The notes under the pieces: model-generated
Seen by the model: the letters and a program-made list of their open reading frames with translations, nothing else
Told to the model about the DNA's origin: nothing
Database searches by the model: none
In this document: piece by piece, positions 9,068-17,136 of the stretch
Layout: every line of letters starts with the position of its first letter
Numbering within the stretch: position 1 is the first letter of the stretch
Source of the DNA: Anaerolineales bacterium
Lineage (GTDB): Bacteria; Chloroflexota; Anaerolineae; Anaerolineales; Villigracilaceae
Direction of reading: 5' to 3'
DNA length: 64,000 nucleotides
NCBI GenBank assembly: GCA_020634895.1
Contig: JACKAV010000006.1
Span: 1 to 64,000 of the forward strand
Translations under genes and position numbers: made by a program

Positions 9068-10882
9068 TTACTTCGCGATCATGTCCTTTGCCTGTTCGAC
9101 ATACGCAAGCGATTGATGCCGGAAATAGGTATTGTATAACTCGGCATAGTGACCATTCTGATTCAGCAGACCTTCGTGGCTGCCTTCTTCGATGATCGTT
9201 CCCTTTTTCATGACGACGATCCGGTCTGCGGCTTTGACCGTGGACAGGCGGTGCGCGATCAGGATGCTGGTCGAGTTCTTGAGGATGAGGTTCAGCGCCT
9301 GTTGGATCTGCCACTCGGTGAACGGGTCGATGCTGGCAGTCGCTTCGTCGAGGATGAAGATGGCGGGATTTTGAACGAGAACGCGCATCAGCGCCACCAG
9401 TTGACGCTGCCCCATGGAGAGGCGTCCGCCGCGTTCGCCGACTTCAGTGTGCAATCCGTTCGGGAGAGTTTCGAGCCATTCGCCGTCGCCGATGCGTTTA
9501 GCGAGCCGCAGCATTTCATCTTCGGGCACGCCCGGCGCGGCGTAGCGGATATTTTCCGCAACCGTTCCAGAGAAAAGGAACGGAACCTGCGAAACGATCC
9601 CCAACTGACGGCGATATTGCGTCAGGTCAAATTTGCGGATGTCGCGTCCGTCGATCATTAATCGTCCCTGTTGGAATTCGTAGAAACGCGCGATCAATTT
9701 CGCAATGGACGACTTACCCGCGCCGGTATGACCCACCAGCGCAAGAGTCTCTCCGGGTTGTATGAGCAGGTTGAAGTCGGTGAGAACCGGCTCTTTATCC
9801 GAATAACGAAAATACATGTGATCGAAATGGATCTCGCCCTTGAGGCGCGGCACATCCTGTTTTTCATCTTGAATGACGTTCGGGTCGGCATCGATCAAAG
9901 CGAAGACGCGTTCCGCGGCAGACATGCCCGCCTGAATTTGCGCCCAGAACGAAGTGAGGTTCAAGACCGGGAAGAAGAACTGGTCGAGGCTCATGATGAA
10001 GAGATACCACGCGCCGATGCTGATCGCGCCGACTGCGGCGCTGTGACCGCCGACATAGACCAGCACGCCGACGAAGATTCCGCCGAGCGCATTGAGGGTG
10101 GGGAAGACCAGCGAAAGCACGAAGCCGCGCTGCACGTTGACCATGTACGATTGCTGGTTCGATTCGTCGAACGATTTGAAAACGCCTTCTTCCTGCCGGA
10201 AATTTTTCGCGATCGAAATTCCGCTGATGGTTTCCTTGATGGCGGCGTTGACGTCTGCCATGGCTTTCATGCCGCGCCGCGTCACGTTCCTCGCCCACGC
10301 GCGGAAGCCTGCCGCGATGCCAAAGATGAACGGCAGAAAACCGATGAGCAAAAATGAAAGCCGCACTTCGGTTCGGAACAAAACGATCGCGATCAGGATC
10401 GCCTGTATGAACTGCGCAATTACGTCAGTGACGATGACCACAAGCTGCCCGAAGTCGTTCGTGTCAGACGTGATGCGCGAGACGATGCGCCCCGATGAGA
10501 ATTGGTCGTAGAAGGATAGGTCGTGCTCGGCGGCGGCGCGGAATGCACGGGACCGCATGTCCAGCACGACGTCACCGACGGCGCGCACGATCAGACCGCG
10601 CCTCAGCCAGTTCAGTCCCCACAAGCCGAATGCCACGCCGACAAGTGCCAGCCCCACCGTAAAGATCACGGAGGGACTCGGCTGGCTCTGGATCATATCC
10701 ACGATGCGGCTGACGATGACGGGCAATGCCGCGCCGATGACCGCCAGCAAAATGATGACGATGGAGGCGTACACAAGCCGCGAGATCTGTGTGTTGAAGT
10801 AATTGACCATGCGCTGTACAAGTTCATTGTCCTTGTACTGGCGGTCGTATTTTTCGTCGTTTAAACCTGCGAAGAAACCCAT
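9068..10882 (-). CDS. ABC exporter half-transporter, catalytic-site subunit
   Basis: A 604-aa fusion of an ABC_membrane domain (six helices, about 40-330) with an ATPase domain. Walker A GHTGAGKSS lies near residue 380, the signature is LSMGQ rather than LSGGQ, Walker B ends FILDEATAS with the catalytic Glu present, and the H-loop is AHRLST. The upstream gene encodes a partner with the reciprocal deviation. The start is ATG 10882 with AAGG upstream; a TTG at 10906 lies inside a palindromic repeat and is unlikely. Exported substrate unknown (drug or lipid). Confidence 0.87.
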   Translation of the reverse strand: MGFFAGLNDEKYDRQYKDNELVQRMVNYFNTQISRLVYASIVIILLAVIGAALPVIVSRIVDMIQSQPSPSVIFTVGLALVGVAFGLWGLNWLRRGLIVRAVGDVVLDMRSRAFRAAAEHDLSFYDQFSSGRIVSRITSDTNDFGQLVVIVTDVIAQFIQAILIAIVLFRTEVRLSFLLIGFLPFIFGIAAGFRAWARNVTRRGMKAMADVNAAIKETISGISIAKNFRQEEGVFKSFDESNQQSYMVNVQRGFVLSLVFPTLNALGGIFVGVLVYVGGHSAAVGAISIGAWYLFIMSLDQFFFPVLNLTSFWAQIQAGMSAAERVFALIDADPNVIQDEKQDVPRLKGEIHFDHMYFRYSDKEPVLTDFNLLIQPGETLALVGHTGAGKSSIAKLIARFYEFQQGRLMIDGRDIRKFDLTQYRRQLGIVSQVPFLFSGTVAENIRYAAPGVPEDEMLRLAKRIGDGEWLETLPNGLHTEVGERGGRLSMGQRQLVALMRVLVQNPAIFILDEATASIDPFTEWQIQQALNLILKNSTSILIAHRLSTVKAADRIVVMKKGTIIEEGSHEGLLNQNGHYAELYNTYFRHQSLAYVEQAKDMIAK

Positions 10883-10900
10883 AAGTAGCCTTTTAGCTTT

Positions 10901-10941
10901 CAGCAATCAGCTTTCAGCCCTCTATTGAAAGCTGATTGCTG
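10901..10941. repeat. Palindromic repeat between the two ABC exporter genes
   Basis: A perfect 16-bp inverted repeat (CAGCAATCAGCTTTCA, 10901-10916, and its complement at 10926-10941) with a 9-base loop lies in the 70-base gap. There is no T-tract on the minus strand, so it is better read as a dispersed palindrome or RNA processing/stability element than a terminator. Confidence 0.75.
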
Positions 10942-10952
10942 ACGGCTTATTT

Positions 10953-12737
10953 TTATTCTCTAAATATCCTCGAGTAAGCCTCGGATGTTTTCATAAGCTC
11001 ATCGTGCGAGCCGATTGCGGCGATCTCTCCCTTGCGGAGGACGATGATCAAATCTGCCCAGCGGATCTGCGAAAGGCGGTGGGTGATGATGAAGGTGGTG
11101 CGTCCGCGCGCGGCGTTGGAGATGGCGCGTTGGATCTTGTCCTCTGTCGCGGAGTCAATGGCGGAAGTGGAATCGTCGAGGACGAGGACGTGCGGGTCGG
11201 TGAGAAAGGCTCGGGCAAGCGCGATGCGTTGACGCTGTCCGCCGGAGAGGGTCACGCCGCGTTCGCCGACGACTGTCCCGTAGGTCTCGTCAAAATCCAG
11301 AATGAAGTCGTGTGCCTGTGCCGCCATCGAAGCCGCGATGATCTCATCCTTGGTTGCGCCGGGTTTGCCGAAGGCGATGTTGTCGCCGAGCGTGCGCGAG
11401 AAGAGGAAGATATCCTGCTCGATGATGGAGATTTGCGAACGTAACGAGGCGAGATTCCATTCGCGGACGTCTACACCGTCCACCAGCACCTGACCTTCGG
11501 AGACGTCGTAAATGCGGTTGATGAGTTTGACGAGCGTGGTCTTGCCTGCGCCGGTCTGACCGACGAGGGCAACCGTCTGTCCGGGCTTGACCTTGAATGA
11601 AATATCCTTGAGGACATCGTCGTTTTCAACGCCGTCTTCCTCTTCAGCAGGGTAGCGGAACGAGACGCCGCGAAACTCGATGTCGCCGTGAATCTCCGAG
11701 GTCCGACCTGAGGCGTTCTGGTCCAGTTTGGTCTCGCGTTGGATCAATTCCAAAATGCGTCGCGCGGATGAAAGTCCCAATGAAATTTGCGAGTAGGCGA
11801 AAGTGGAAGTGAAGGTCGGGAAGCCCAACATTTGCAGCATTCCGAAATACCCGACTACTGCGCCGACGGTGATCAGCCCGGCGCGATACAGGAATAACGC
11901 ATGGACGAGTCCGCCTGCATAGGCGAGACCGAGCAAAAGATTGGCAATATATTTTGCTTCGAGATCGCCCTGTTGCACGAAAGCATTGCGGACTTTCTGC
12001 GCGTTGACAACGAAACGGTCAACTTCTGCGCCTTCCTGCGCCGCGCCTTTCATGATCTCCACGCCGTCCAGCGATTCGGAAAGATGTGCATTCATCTCAC
12101 CAAATGAGGCGCGGACTTCATCGGTGACGGGGGAGAGTTGTTTGAGATAACGCGTCAACGCAAGAAAATACGTGGTGGCAAACAGCAGGGGAGTGGCGAT
12201 CAGGGTGATGTGATATTGCGGCGCAAAGAGGATCGGCATCAGGATGAACATGAACGACCCGACCACAAGGTTGACGCCGGGACTGAACATATAGTTCACT
12301 TCGCGCACATCATTGGTGGCGCGTGCCATCGTGTCGCCGACCGGCTGCAAATTGTGGAAGGTCATGCTCTTTCCAAGCAGGGAAAGATACATCTCGTCGC
12401 GGATGTCGCGTTCCATTTTTTGCGCCAGCAGTTCCGCGCCGAAGTTGCGTCCCAGTTGCAGCACGCCGCGGATGATCTGTGAAATACCGATGGTCAACGC
12501 AAGCGGCAGCAACACCGATATATCCGGCGGAGATTTGAGCATGGCGTTGAACGCGTCGCCGGTCAGTACCGGCACATAAGCTGCCAACGCCGCATTACCG
12601 ACCGCACCGGTGACGAGCATAACCAGAATCCACCAATAAGGACTCATATGCGAAAGGATCCATCGCGCAGCCGAGGTGCGGTTGAACTTGAACTTTCTAT
12701 GTAATGTAAACTCTGCGGGAACACTAAGGGAGGTCAT
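10953..12737 (-). CDS. ABC exporter half-transporter, degenerate-site subunit
   Basis: A 594-aa ABC transmembrane-ATPase protein. Walker A GQTGAGKTT lies near residue 389 and the signature is a canonical LSGGQRQR, but Walker B reads LVLDDSTSA, with Asp at the catalytic Glu position. Pairing this Walker B with the LSMGQ signature of the downstream subunit makes one degenerate and one canonical ATP site. This is the pattern known from heterodimeric exporters such as BmrCD and TM287/288. The gene is first in a two-gene minus-strand operon and has a -10 box 6 bases before its ATG. Confidence 0.88.
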   Translation of the reverse strand: MTSLSVPAEFTLHRKFKFNRTSAARWILSHMSPYWWILVMLVTGAVGNAALAAYVPVLTGDAFNAMLKSPPDISVLLPLALTIGISQIIRGVLQLGRNFGAELLAQKMERDIRDEMYLSLLGKSMTFHNLQPVGDTMARATNDVREVNYMFSPGVNLVVGSFMFILMPILFAPQYHITLIATPLLFATTYFLALTRYLKQLSPVTDEVRASFGEMNAHLSESLDGVEIMKGAAQEGAEVDRFVVNAQKVRNAFVQQGDLEAKYIANLLLGLAYAGGLVHALFLYRAGLITVGAVVGYFGMLQMLGFPTFTSTFAYSQISLGLSSARRILELIQRETKLDQNASGRTSEIHGDIEFRGVSFRYPAEEEDGVENDDVLKDISFKVKPGQTVALVGQTGAGKTTLVKLINRIYDVSEGQVLVDGVDVREWNLASLRSQISIIEQDIFLFSRTLGDNIAFGKPGATKDEIIAASMAAQAHDFILDFDETYGTVVGERGVTLSGGQRQRIALARAFLTDPHVLVLDDSTSAIDSATEDKIQRAISNAARGRTTFIITHRLSQIRWADLIIVLRKGEIAAIGSHDELMKTSEAYSRIFRE

Positions 12738-12743
12738 GGATTA

Positions 12744-12749
12744 ATTGTA
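12744..12749 (-). promoter_or_regulatory. -10 box of the ABC exporter operon (leaderless)
   Basis: On the minus strand TACAAT ends 6 bases before the ATG at 12737. The intervening TAATCC cannot act as a ribosome site, so a leaderless transcript is likely. Confidence 0.55.
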
Positions 12750-12793
12750 ACATTCCTGAAAATTCCCTCCGCAACCGATAATTCGGAGCGGGG

Positions 12794-12830
12794 TTGTCAT
12801 ATATAGCTGGCAATTCTGCCAGTTCATATC
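12794..12830 (+). promoter_or_regulatory. Promoter/operator region of the 49-aa peptide gene
   Basis: TTGTCA resembles a -35 box. An inverted repeat CTGGCA-ATTC-TGCCAG follows directly in the spacer, before an AT-rich CATATC. The palindrome position suggests an operator overlapping the promoter; the -10 is weak, so the assignment is tentative. Confidence 0.35.
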
Positions 12831-12849
12831 AACTCAAGGAGAGTGTAAA

Positions 12850-12999
12850 ATGAAAGTTTCAATGCCTAAGACAATTTCTGGTTGGTGCATGTGGCTGTTC
12901 TTCCTTTGCTTTGGTCTCGCGCCCTTCGTTGCCATTCTTGGCACGATCGCACCCTGGCTGGCACTCGCCTACGCTGTCTTCGCATTCATTGGCATGTAA
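12850..12999 (+). CDS. Small membrane peptide, 49 aa
   Basis: A 49-residue ORF with a strong ribosome site (AAGGAGAG, 8 bases before ATG), a promoter-like region upstream and a strong terminator downstream, so it is probably a genuine monocistronic gene. After a short basic start (MKVSMPK) it forms one or two hydrophobic segments (about residues 11-47) rich in Trp, Phe and Cys, with AFIGM at the end. No known family recognised. It could be a small membrane regulator of the divergent ABC exporter; that is speculation from position only. Confidence 0.65.
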   Translation: MKVSMPKTISGWCMWLFFLCFGLAPFVAILGTIAPWLALAYAVFAFIGM

Positions 13000-13014
13000 T
13001 TCACTGTGATACCC

Positions 13015-13048
13015 ACACGACCTCCCGTATGGGAGGTCGTGTCATTTA
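13015..13048. terminator. Terminator after the 49-aa peptide gene
   Basis: A perfect 12-bp stem ACACGACCTCCC/GGGAGGTCGTGT with loop GTAT is followed by CATTTAAT. The end of the convergent kinase gene (stop at 13042-13044) overlaps the right base of the stem, so it probably serves both strands. Confidence 0.8.
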
Positions 13049-13947
13049 ATCTCCGAAAAGACCTTTGCACAGCGCAGCGAATAATCCCAATCACCAGATG
13101 GATAATCCCACCAGGCGGACAAAACCGCGTGAGCCGTGGACCATCGAACGATCTTTTCCCGTTCCCAGCCCAGTTCTTCTTGCAGGATGTCGATGCGCCT
13201 CTTCGTCTGGACCTTGAGTTGGTTCTCATCCATTGAGTTGTTCCACGGGTTGAGCATCATCGGACCAATCTCATAGCCCGCCGGTCCGATGACTCCCTTC
13301 GGGTCGATGACGAGCCATCCGCGTTCAGACGACAGAATGTTGAAATGATGGAAGTCCCCGTGAAGCAGTCTCGGTTCTTCCGCGAATAATTCCGGCAAGG
13401 ATGCTTCAACTTGCTCCAATAATTCCTTTGGAAAGGGACCTGTCCCACCCTCGAATTGCGGACGAATATCCTTTAATCCGTCGAACCAATCGGATAATTT
13501 TATAAAGTCCTTTTGTAGGGGCGGGGTCTCTCCGCCTTTGCGGAATACCAGATTTTTCATCACTTCAATGGCAATATGAGTACGCTCATCGTCGTCACTC
13601 AACTCGGCAAGCATCTTCCCCGGCTTGAGGCGCTCGATCAATAAAAATCCCTTTTCTTCATCACAATCGAATAAGCGGCAAGCACCGTCTCCGTTGAACA
13701 GTTTCAAGGCATTCATTTCACTCGTCAACTCGGGGTTGGGTACGCCGATCTTCAATACAGCTTTCTCATCTTCGCATTCCGCAAATGCGACGAAGTTATA
13801 AGAGAGGTTTGGAACGGCTTGAATATCCGTCAACTCCCAACGTTGCGAAGCATCCTCAATCAATGCGGGAAGACTGGCGAGAAAATCCTCTCCCTTCTCT
13901 TTGAAGGAATGGCGGATATTGGAAATAAAAGTATCGGGAAATTTCAT
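13042..13947 (-). CDS. APH(6)/hydroxyurea-type small-molecule phosphotransferase
   Basis: A 301-aa kinase-fold protein. The catalytic loop LLHGDFHHFNIL is followed by LVIDPKG, the Asp-Pro-Lys signature of the APH_6_hur (streptomycin 6-kinase/hydroxyurea kinase) family. It would phosphorylate an aminoglycoside or a small hydroxylated compound in the cytoplasm; actual resistance cannot be claimed. Around residues 137-146 it contains GGETPP, encoded by a copy of a GC-rich palindromic repeat (13515-13536) placed in frame in what looks like a surface loop. The start is ATG 13947; no clear ribosome site is visible. Confidence 0.75.
   Translation of the reverse strand: MKFPDTFISNIRHSFKEKGEDFLASLPALIEDASQRWELTDIQAVPNLSYNFVAFAECEDEKAVLKIGVPNPELTSEMNALKLFNGDGACRLFDCDEEKGFLLIERLKPGKMLAELSDDDERTHIAIEVMKNLVFRKGGETPPLQKDFIKLSDWFDGLKDIRPQFEGGTGPFPKELLEQVEASLPELFAEEPRLLHGDFHHFNILSSERGWLVIDPKGVIGPAGYEIGPMMLNPWNNSMDENQLKVQTKRRIDILQEELGWEREKIVRWSTAHAVLSAWWDYPSGDWDYSLRCAKVFSEIK
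13515..13536. repeat. GC-rich palindromic repeat inside the APH-like gene
   Basis: GTAGGGGCGGGGTCTCTCCGCC closely resembles the hairpin at 39014-39035 (TATAGGGGCGGGTCTTCCCG). Here it lies within coding sequence and keeps the frame. Confidence 0.5.
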
Positions 13948-13962
13948 TGCAATTAATCAAAT

Positions 13963-13990
13963 CCGCCCCGAAAAACTTCGGGGCGGTTTT
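13963..13990. terminator. Hairpin terminator downstream of plsY
   Basis: CCGCCCCGAA/TTCGGGGCGG with a 4-base loop lies between plsY and the kinase gene, both on the minus strand. The plus-strand side ends in TTTTGTGT and the minus-strand side in a weaker ATTTGATT. Confidence 0.7.
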
Positions 13991-14005
13991 GTGTAGGAAT
14001 GATCT

Positions 14006-14701
14006 CTATTTCTGTTCGTCGGTATTCTGTGCTTCTTTTCGTGCCTTCAGCCAGCCGTTCAAACTGTATTTTACGATGCGCTCATTCCCCTCGAAAAGAC
14101 GTTTGATATTCGGGCGCAGCGCCAGTATCAGCAGAATTTCCGCGCCGACGCCGTACAGAACGTACGCCCAGGGAAGGATTCCCTGCGAAGCAAAATACGC
14201 GAACGCCAGTGTGACGAACAACGCCACAGCCATTGTCGTCACCGACGCAATGCCGACGGTGAAAAAGGTCAACATACCAAGCGGCAGGACGACCAAAATC
14301 GACGGCAGGTACAAACCCATCGCACCACCGACTGATGGCGCTCCGCCCGCTCCGCCGCGCAGACGAATGATTCTTCCGTTCTCATCGCGTTCGGGCAGGA
14401 AGATCGAATGGTTATGCCCAAGGATGGCTGCCAGTGGAGCGATCACATGCACAAGCGGCACATCCGGCGTGAGCCATCTTGCCACCCAAACTCCCGCCGC
14501 GCCTTTCACGATATCGAGCATGGCGGTTGCAAACCCTGCCCAAAATCCGGCGGCACGCATGGCATTTGTGCCGCCTGTGCGTCCGCTTTCGATTTGGCGG
14601 ATATCTTTCCCTGTTACTATTTTGACGATCAGCAATCCGATCGGGACCGAACCAATAACATACGCCAGCGCGACCGCCACTATATCAAGGACAATTTGCA
14701 T
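14006..14701 (-). CDS. plsY: Glycerol-3-phosphate acyltransferase PlsY
   Basis: A 231-aa integral membrane enzyme that acylates glycerol-3-phosphate from acyl-phosphate, the first step of phospholipid synthesis in most bacteria. The N-terminal GSVPIGLLIVK and the glycine-rich ESGRTGGTNAMRAAG block match PlsY motif 1/2 (usually GSGNxGATN), and several membrane helices follow. The protein carries an extra 25-30 hydrophilic residues at the C-terminus. A textbook GGAGGAG sits 6 bases before the ATG. It complements the two PlsC-type genes at the start of the window, although they are not linked. Confidence 0.9.
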   Translation of the reverse strand: MQIVLDIVAVALAYVIGSVPIGLLIVKIVTGKDIRQIESGRTGGTNAMRAAGFWAGFATAMLDIVKGAAGVWVARWLTPDVPLVHVIAPLAAILGHNHSIFLPERDENGRIIRLRGGAGGAPSVGGAMGLYLPSILVVLPLGMLTFFTVGIASVTTMAVALFVTLAFAYFASQGILPWAYVLYGVGAEILLILALRPNIKRLFEGNERIVKYSLNGWLKARKEAQNTDEQK

Positions 14702-14768
14702 TAACTCCTCCGAGAGTTGGTTTTAGAGATTTAAAGAACTGAATTTGCAGAGATAAGAACACGCGAGC

Positions 14769-15176
14769 TTAGGGTTGGTTGCTTGTTATCAATGTTACTT
14801 CACGATATGTATTATCTTCGATCCTAAATCCGCGGGCACGCCAGGTGCCATCCGCGTGCGAAAGGATGACATGCACAACTTCATAGGCGGATTCCGCGAT
14901 GTCGGTGGGTGAGACCGTTTCAGGTCCGGTTGGATGCGAATGGAAGATGCCGAGGATGTCCAGCCCGTGAGAGTCGATCCACTCAAAAGCATTCAACTGC
15001 TCGATGGGATCCATCACGTATCGCACCGGACTTTGCGCCTGATTCTTCACCATCAAAACGGATTCCACTCTGGAGCCGCTGCCTGCCAAAAGCCCGCATG
15101 CTTCCAGCGGCAGATTCGAATCGACGTGTGCGATCATTTCTTGTAAATGTTCATTCGAAAGCAAAAGGATTTGCAT
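14769..15176 (-). CDS. JAMM/MPN (M67) metallopeptidase
   Basis: A 135-aa single-domain Mov34/MPN protein. The zinc site is complete: Glu in LEACGLL near residue 25, HSHPTGPETVSPTD (His-x-His and x2-Asp) near 80-93. Bacterial M67 enzymes remove C-terminal residues or amides from ubiquitin-like sulfur carriers or cleave cysteine adducts. No ThiS/MoaD/E1-like gene is next to it here, so the substrate is open. The start is ATG 15176, 2 bases after the stop of the upstream membrane protein gene, making a two-gene operon. Confidence 0.85.
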   Translation of the reverse strand: MQILLLSNEHLQEMIAHVDSNLPLEACGLLAGSGSRVESVLMVKNQAQSPVRYVMDPIEQLNAFEWIDSHGLDILGIFHSHPTGPETVSPTDIAESAYEVVHVILSHADGTWRARGFRIEDNTYREVTLITSNQP

Positions 15177-15178
15177 GT

Positions 15179-15991
15179 TTATAGAAATACAGCGGCACCC
15201 CAGGCAACGACCATCACAATAAGCGGACCGATCATCGCCCGCCGTAAGGGAATATTTTCCGTCAAGCTGGTCGATAGCATGGTCAACGCATACAGCGGCG
15301 CGGTGACTGCCAGCCCGAACTGAACCGGCGAAAGCGGCCAGTAATGCAAGCCTGTGCCGATCTGTGCGCAGATCAACCCAATGCCGATCGCCCAGGGGAA
15401 ATCCCAGCGGTCGGTGCCGTCCAGATGCAGAACGCGCAGACTGATCAACCCTGCCACAATAAATATCGACGGCGTGATCAGCACCATGCGCGCGCCTGCA
15501 TATCGCAATGATGTAACGAGGATCAGAAATAGCGCGTATGCCACCGCGGTAAGACCCGCCCGTGCGAATCCGTATGCCGGTGCGGATGAATCCATTGAGA
15601 TGTATTCGGCGGCACAGACTGCGGTGAGGAATACCGCGCCGAGAACAAAACCCGCCCACCAGGCGGAACTTCCCGCCAATAGCGTGAGCGGCGTACCGAT
15701 CACGAACGCTGTAAGCGTGGGCAGCAGCAGGTGTTCGCGGTTTGGCTTTTCACTCGCGGCTGGGTGGTCACGGGCGAGCCAGTCCATACCGGCAGCGGTG
15801 AGCGCCGCGGCAAACAGGGTCATGAACGAGCTGAGCGTGAACGGAAACGCGTAATAAAAGCCGGGCAGGCTCACGCTGAGGGTGAGTCCCGGGGTTTGGA
15901 TGAAACGGGTAAGGGCAAAAGTCAACAGGACCGAGGCGATCAGCATCCCCATACGGTCTGTGGAAGGCAGCTGCGAGCGGGATTCTTGCAT
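15179..15991 (-). CDS. Polytopic membrane protein of unknown function
   Basis: A 270-aa protein with about eight predicted hydrophobic segments (first at 15-35, last at 250-268) and a short soluble stretch WLARDHPAASEKPN near residues 70-85. No enzymatic motif is visible. It is expressed from a -10 box 6 bases before its ATG and is translationally linked to the JAMM peptidase gene. It may anchor or supply a substrate for that enzyme; this is inference from the operon. Confidence 0.7.
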   Translation of the reverse strand: MQESRSQLPSTDRMGMLIASVLLTFALTRFIQTPGLTLSVSLPGFYYAFPFTLSSFMTLFAAALTAAGMDWLARDHPAASEKPNREHLLLPTLTAFVIGTPLTLLAGSSAWWAGFVLGAVFLTAVCAAEYISMDSSAPAYGFARAGLTAVAYALFLILVTSLRYAGARMVLITPSIFIVAGLISLRVLHLDGTDRWDFPWAIGIGLICAQIGTGLHYWPLSPVQFGLAVTAPLYALTMLSTSLTENIPLRRAMIGPLIVMVVAWGAAVFL

Positions 15992-15997
15992 GTGCGC

Positions 15998-16003
15998 ATT
16001 GTA
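15998..16003 (-). promoter_or_regulatory. -10 box for the membrane protein/JAMM operon (leaderless)
   Basis: On the minus strand TTGGTACAAT (extended -10) ends 6 bases before the ATG at 15991, the same spacing as at 12737. Confidence 0.6.
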
Positions 16004-16095
16004 CCAAGAAAGGGCGTTGTTGGAGGCAGGGCGGCGCGGGATATAGATGAAATGATAGGCTGCTTAAGCGTGAACTTTTAGGGATGGCGGTATGG

Positions 16096-16101
16096 TAGAA
16101 T
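16096..16101 (+). promoter_or_regulatory. -10 box upstream of the gyrB operon
   Basis: TATGGTAGAAT provides an extended -10 (TGGTAGAAT); the box ends 9 bases before the ATG at 16111. Leaderless or nearly leaderless. Confidence 0.5.
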
Positions 16102-16110
16102 CAAGCGGTT

Positions 16111-17103
16111 ATGGAAGTTTCACGTATAGAGAACCTGCCCCCGCCTCCGGGTATTATCAATTCCATCAGGGCAGGCTTTGATGCAATTGCTTCGCACATC
16201 ACAGTCATTTTGCTGCCATTATTGTTGAACCTGTTGTTGTGGCTGGGTCCGCGTTTGCGGGTGGAGGAGTTATTTAAGTCCATCCAGAGCGACCTGGTAT
16301 TGTTTTGGAAGACGGCGCAGATTCCCATGGACCAGATCCAGACCATGCTCGATGCGTATGATGAAATGTCGAAAACGGTCAACTTGTTCGCATTGATCCG
16401 CACGCTTCCCATCGGGATCTCGAGCCTGTTCACGCCAAGCGAGAAAATGATAACCACGCCTTTGGGGACGCCCGCCATCTGGCAGGCAAGCGTTTTAAAC
16501 TTTCCGCTTTGGCTGTTCGTGTTGGTTCTGATCGGCTGGGTTGGCGGCGCACTGTATTTCCGTTATGTGGCGGGAGCCGCGCTGGCGGAGAAGATCACGA
16601 TGATCCGTTCATCGCAGGCGGTGATACAGACCATCCTGATATCGGTCCTTTGTAATTTGATACTCTTTGCCATCAGCATGCCGATATTCCTTATTCTATT
16701 TGTGGCGATGCAGATCAGCGCCATACTGGCGAATTTGATCGTCCTCTTTCTGGCGCTGGGATCGGTCTGGGTCATTGTGCCGATATTCTTCTGGGCGCAT
16801 GGAGTTTTTCTCGACCAACAGAATGTGCTCACTTCGATATTGAGCAGCTTCCAGTTGACCCGCTTCACGCTCCCGACCAGCAGTCTCTTTGTGCTGACGG
16901 TTTTCCTGCTCTCGTACGGCTTGAGCTTTCTGTGGCGCATTCCCGCACAGGATTCATGGCTGACCCTTGTCGGCATCTTCGGTCACTCGTTTGTGACGAC
17001 CGCACTGCTGGCTTCAAGTTTTATCTATTACTACGACATGAGCACGTGGGTCCGCGCTGTGTTGGAAAAAATTAGACCTAATAACGTTATCAAACAAGCC
17101 TGA
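16111..17103 (+). CDS. Polytopic membrane protein upstream of gyrB
   Basis: A 330-aa protein with about six membrane segments (around 25-45, 130-155, 170-205, 210-235, 250-270, 275-300) and a hydrophilic loop of about 80 residues after the first helix. The N-terminus contains PPPPG before an amphipathic stretch. No family recognised with confidence. The stop is 33 bases before gyrB and no terminator intervenes, so the two are probably co-transcribed. Confidence 0.7.
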   Translation: MEVSRIENLPPPPGIINSIRAGFDAIASHITVILLPLLLNLLLWLGPRLRVEELFKSIQSDLVLFWKTAQIPMDQIQTMLDAYDEMSKTVNLFALIRTLPIGISSLFTPSEKMITTPLGTPAIWQASVLNFPLWLFVLVLIGWVGGALYFRYVAGAALAEKITMIRSSQAVIQTILISVLCNLILFAISMPIFLILFVAMQISAILANLIVLFLALGSVWVIVPIFFWAHGVFLDQQNVLTSILSSFQLTRFTLPTSSLFVLTVFLLSYGLSFLWRIPAQDSWLTLVGIFGHSFVTTALLASSFIYYYDMSTWVRAVLEKIRPNNVIKQA

Positions 17104-17136
17104 TGACGATAGTTATCACAGGCATTGGAGGATTTT

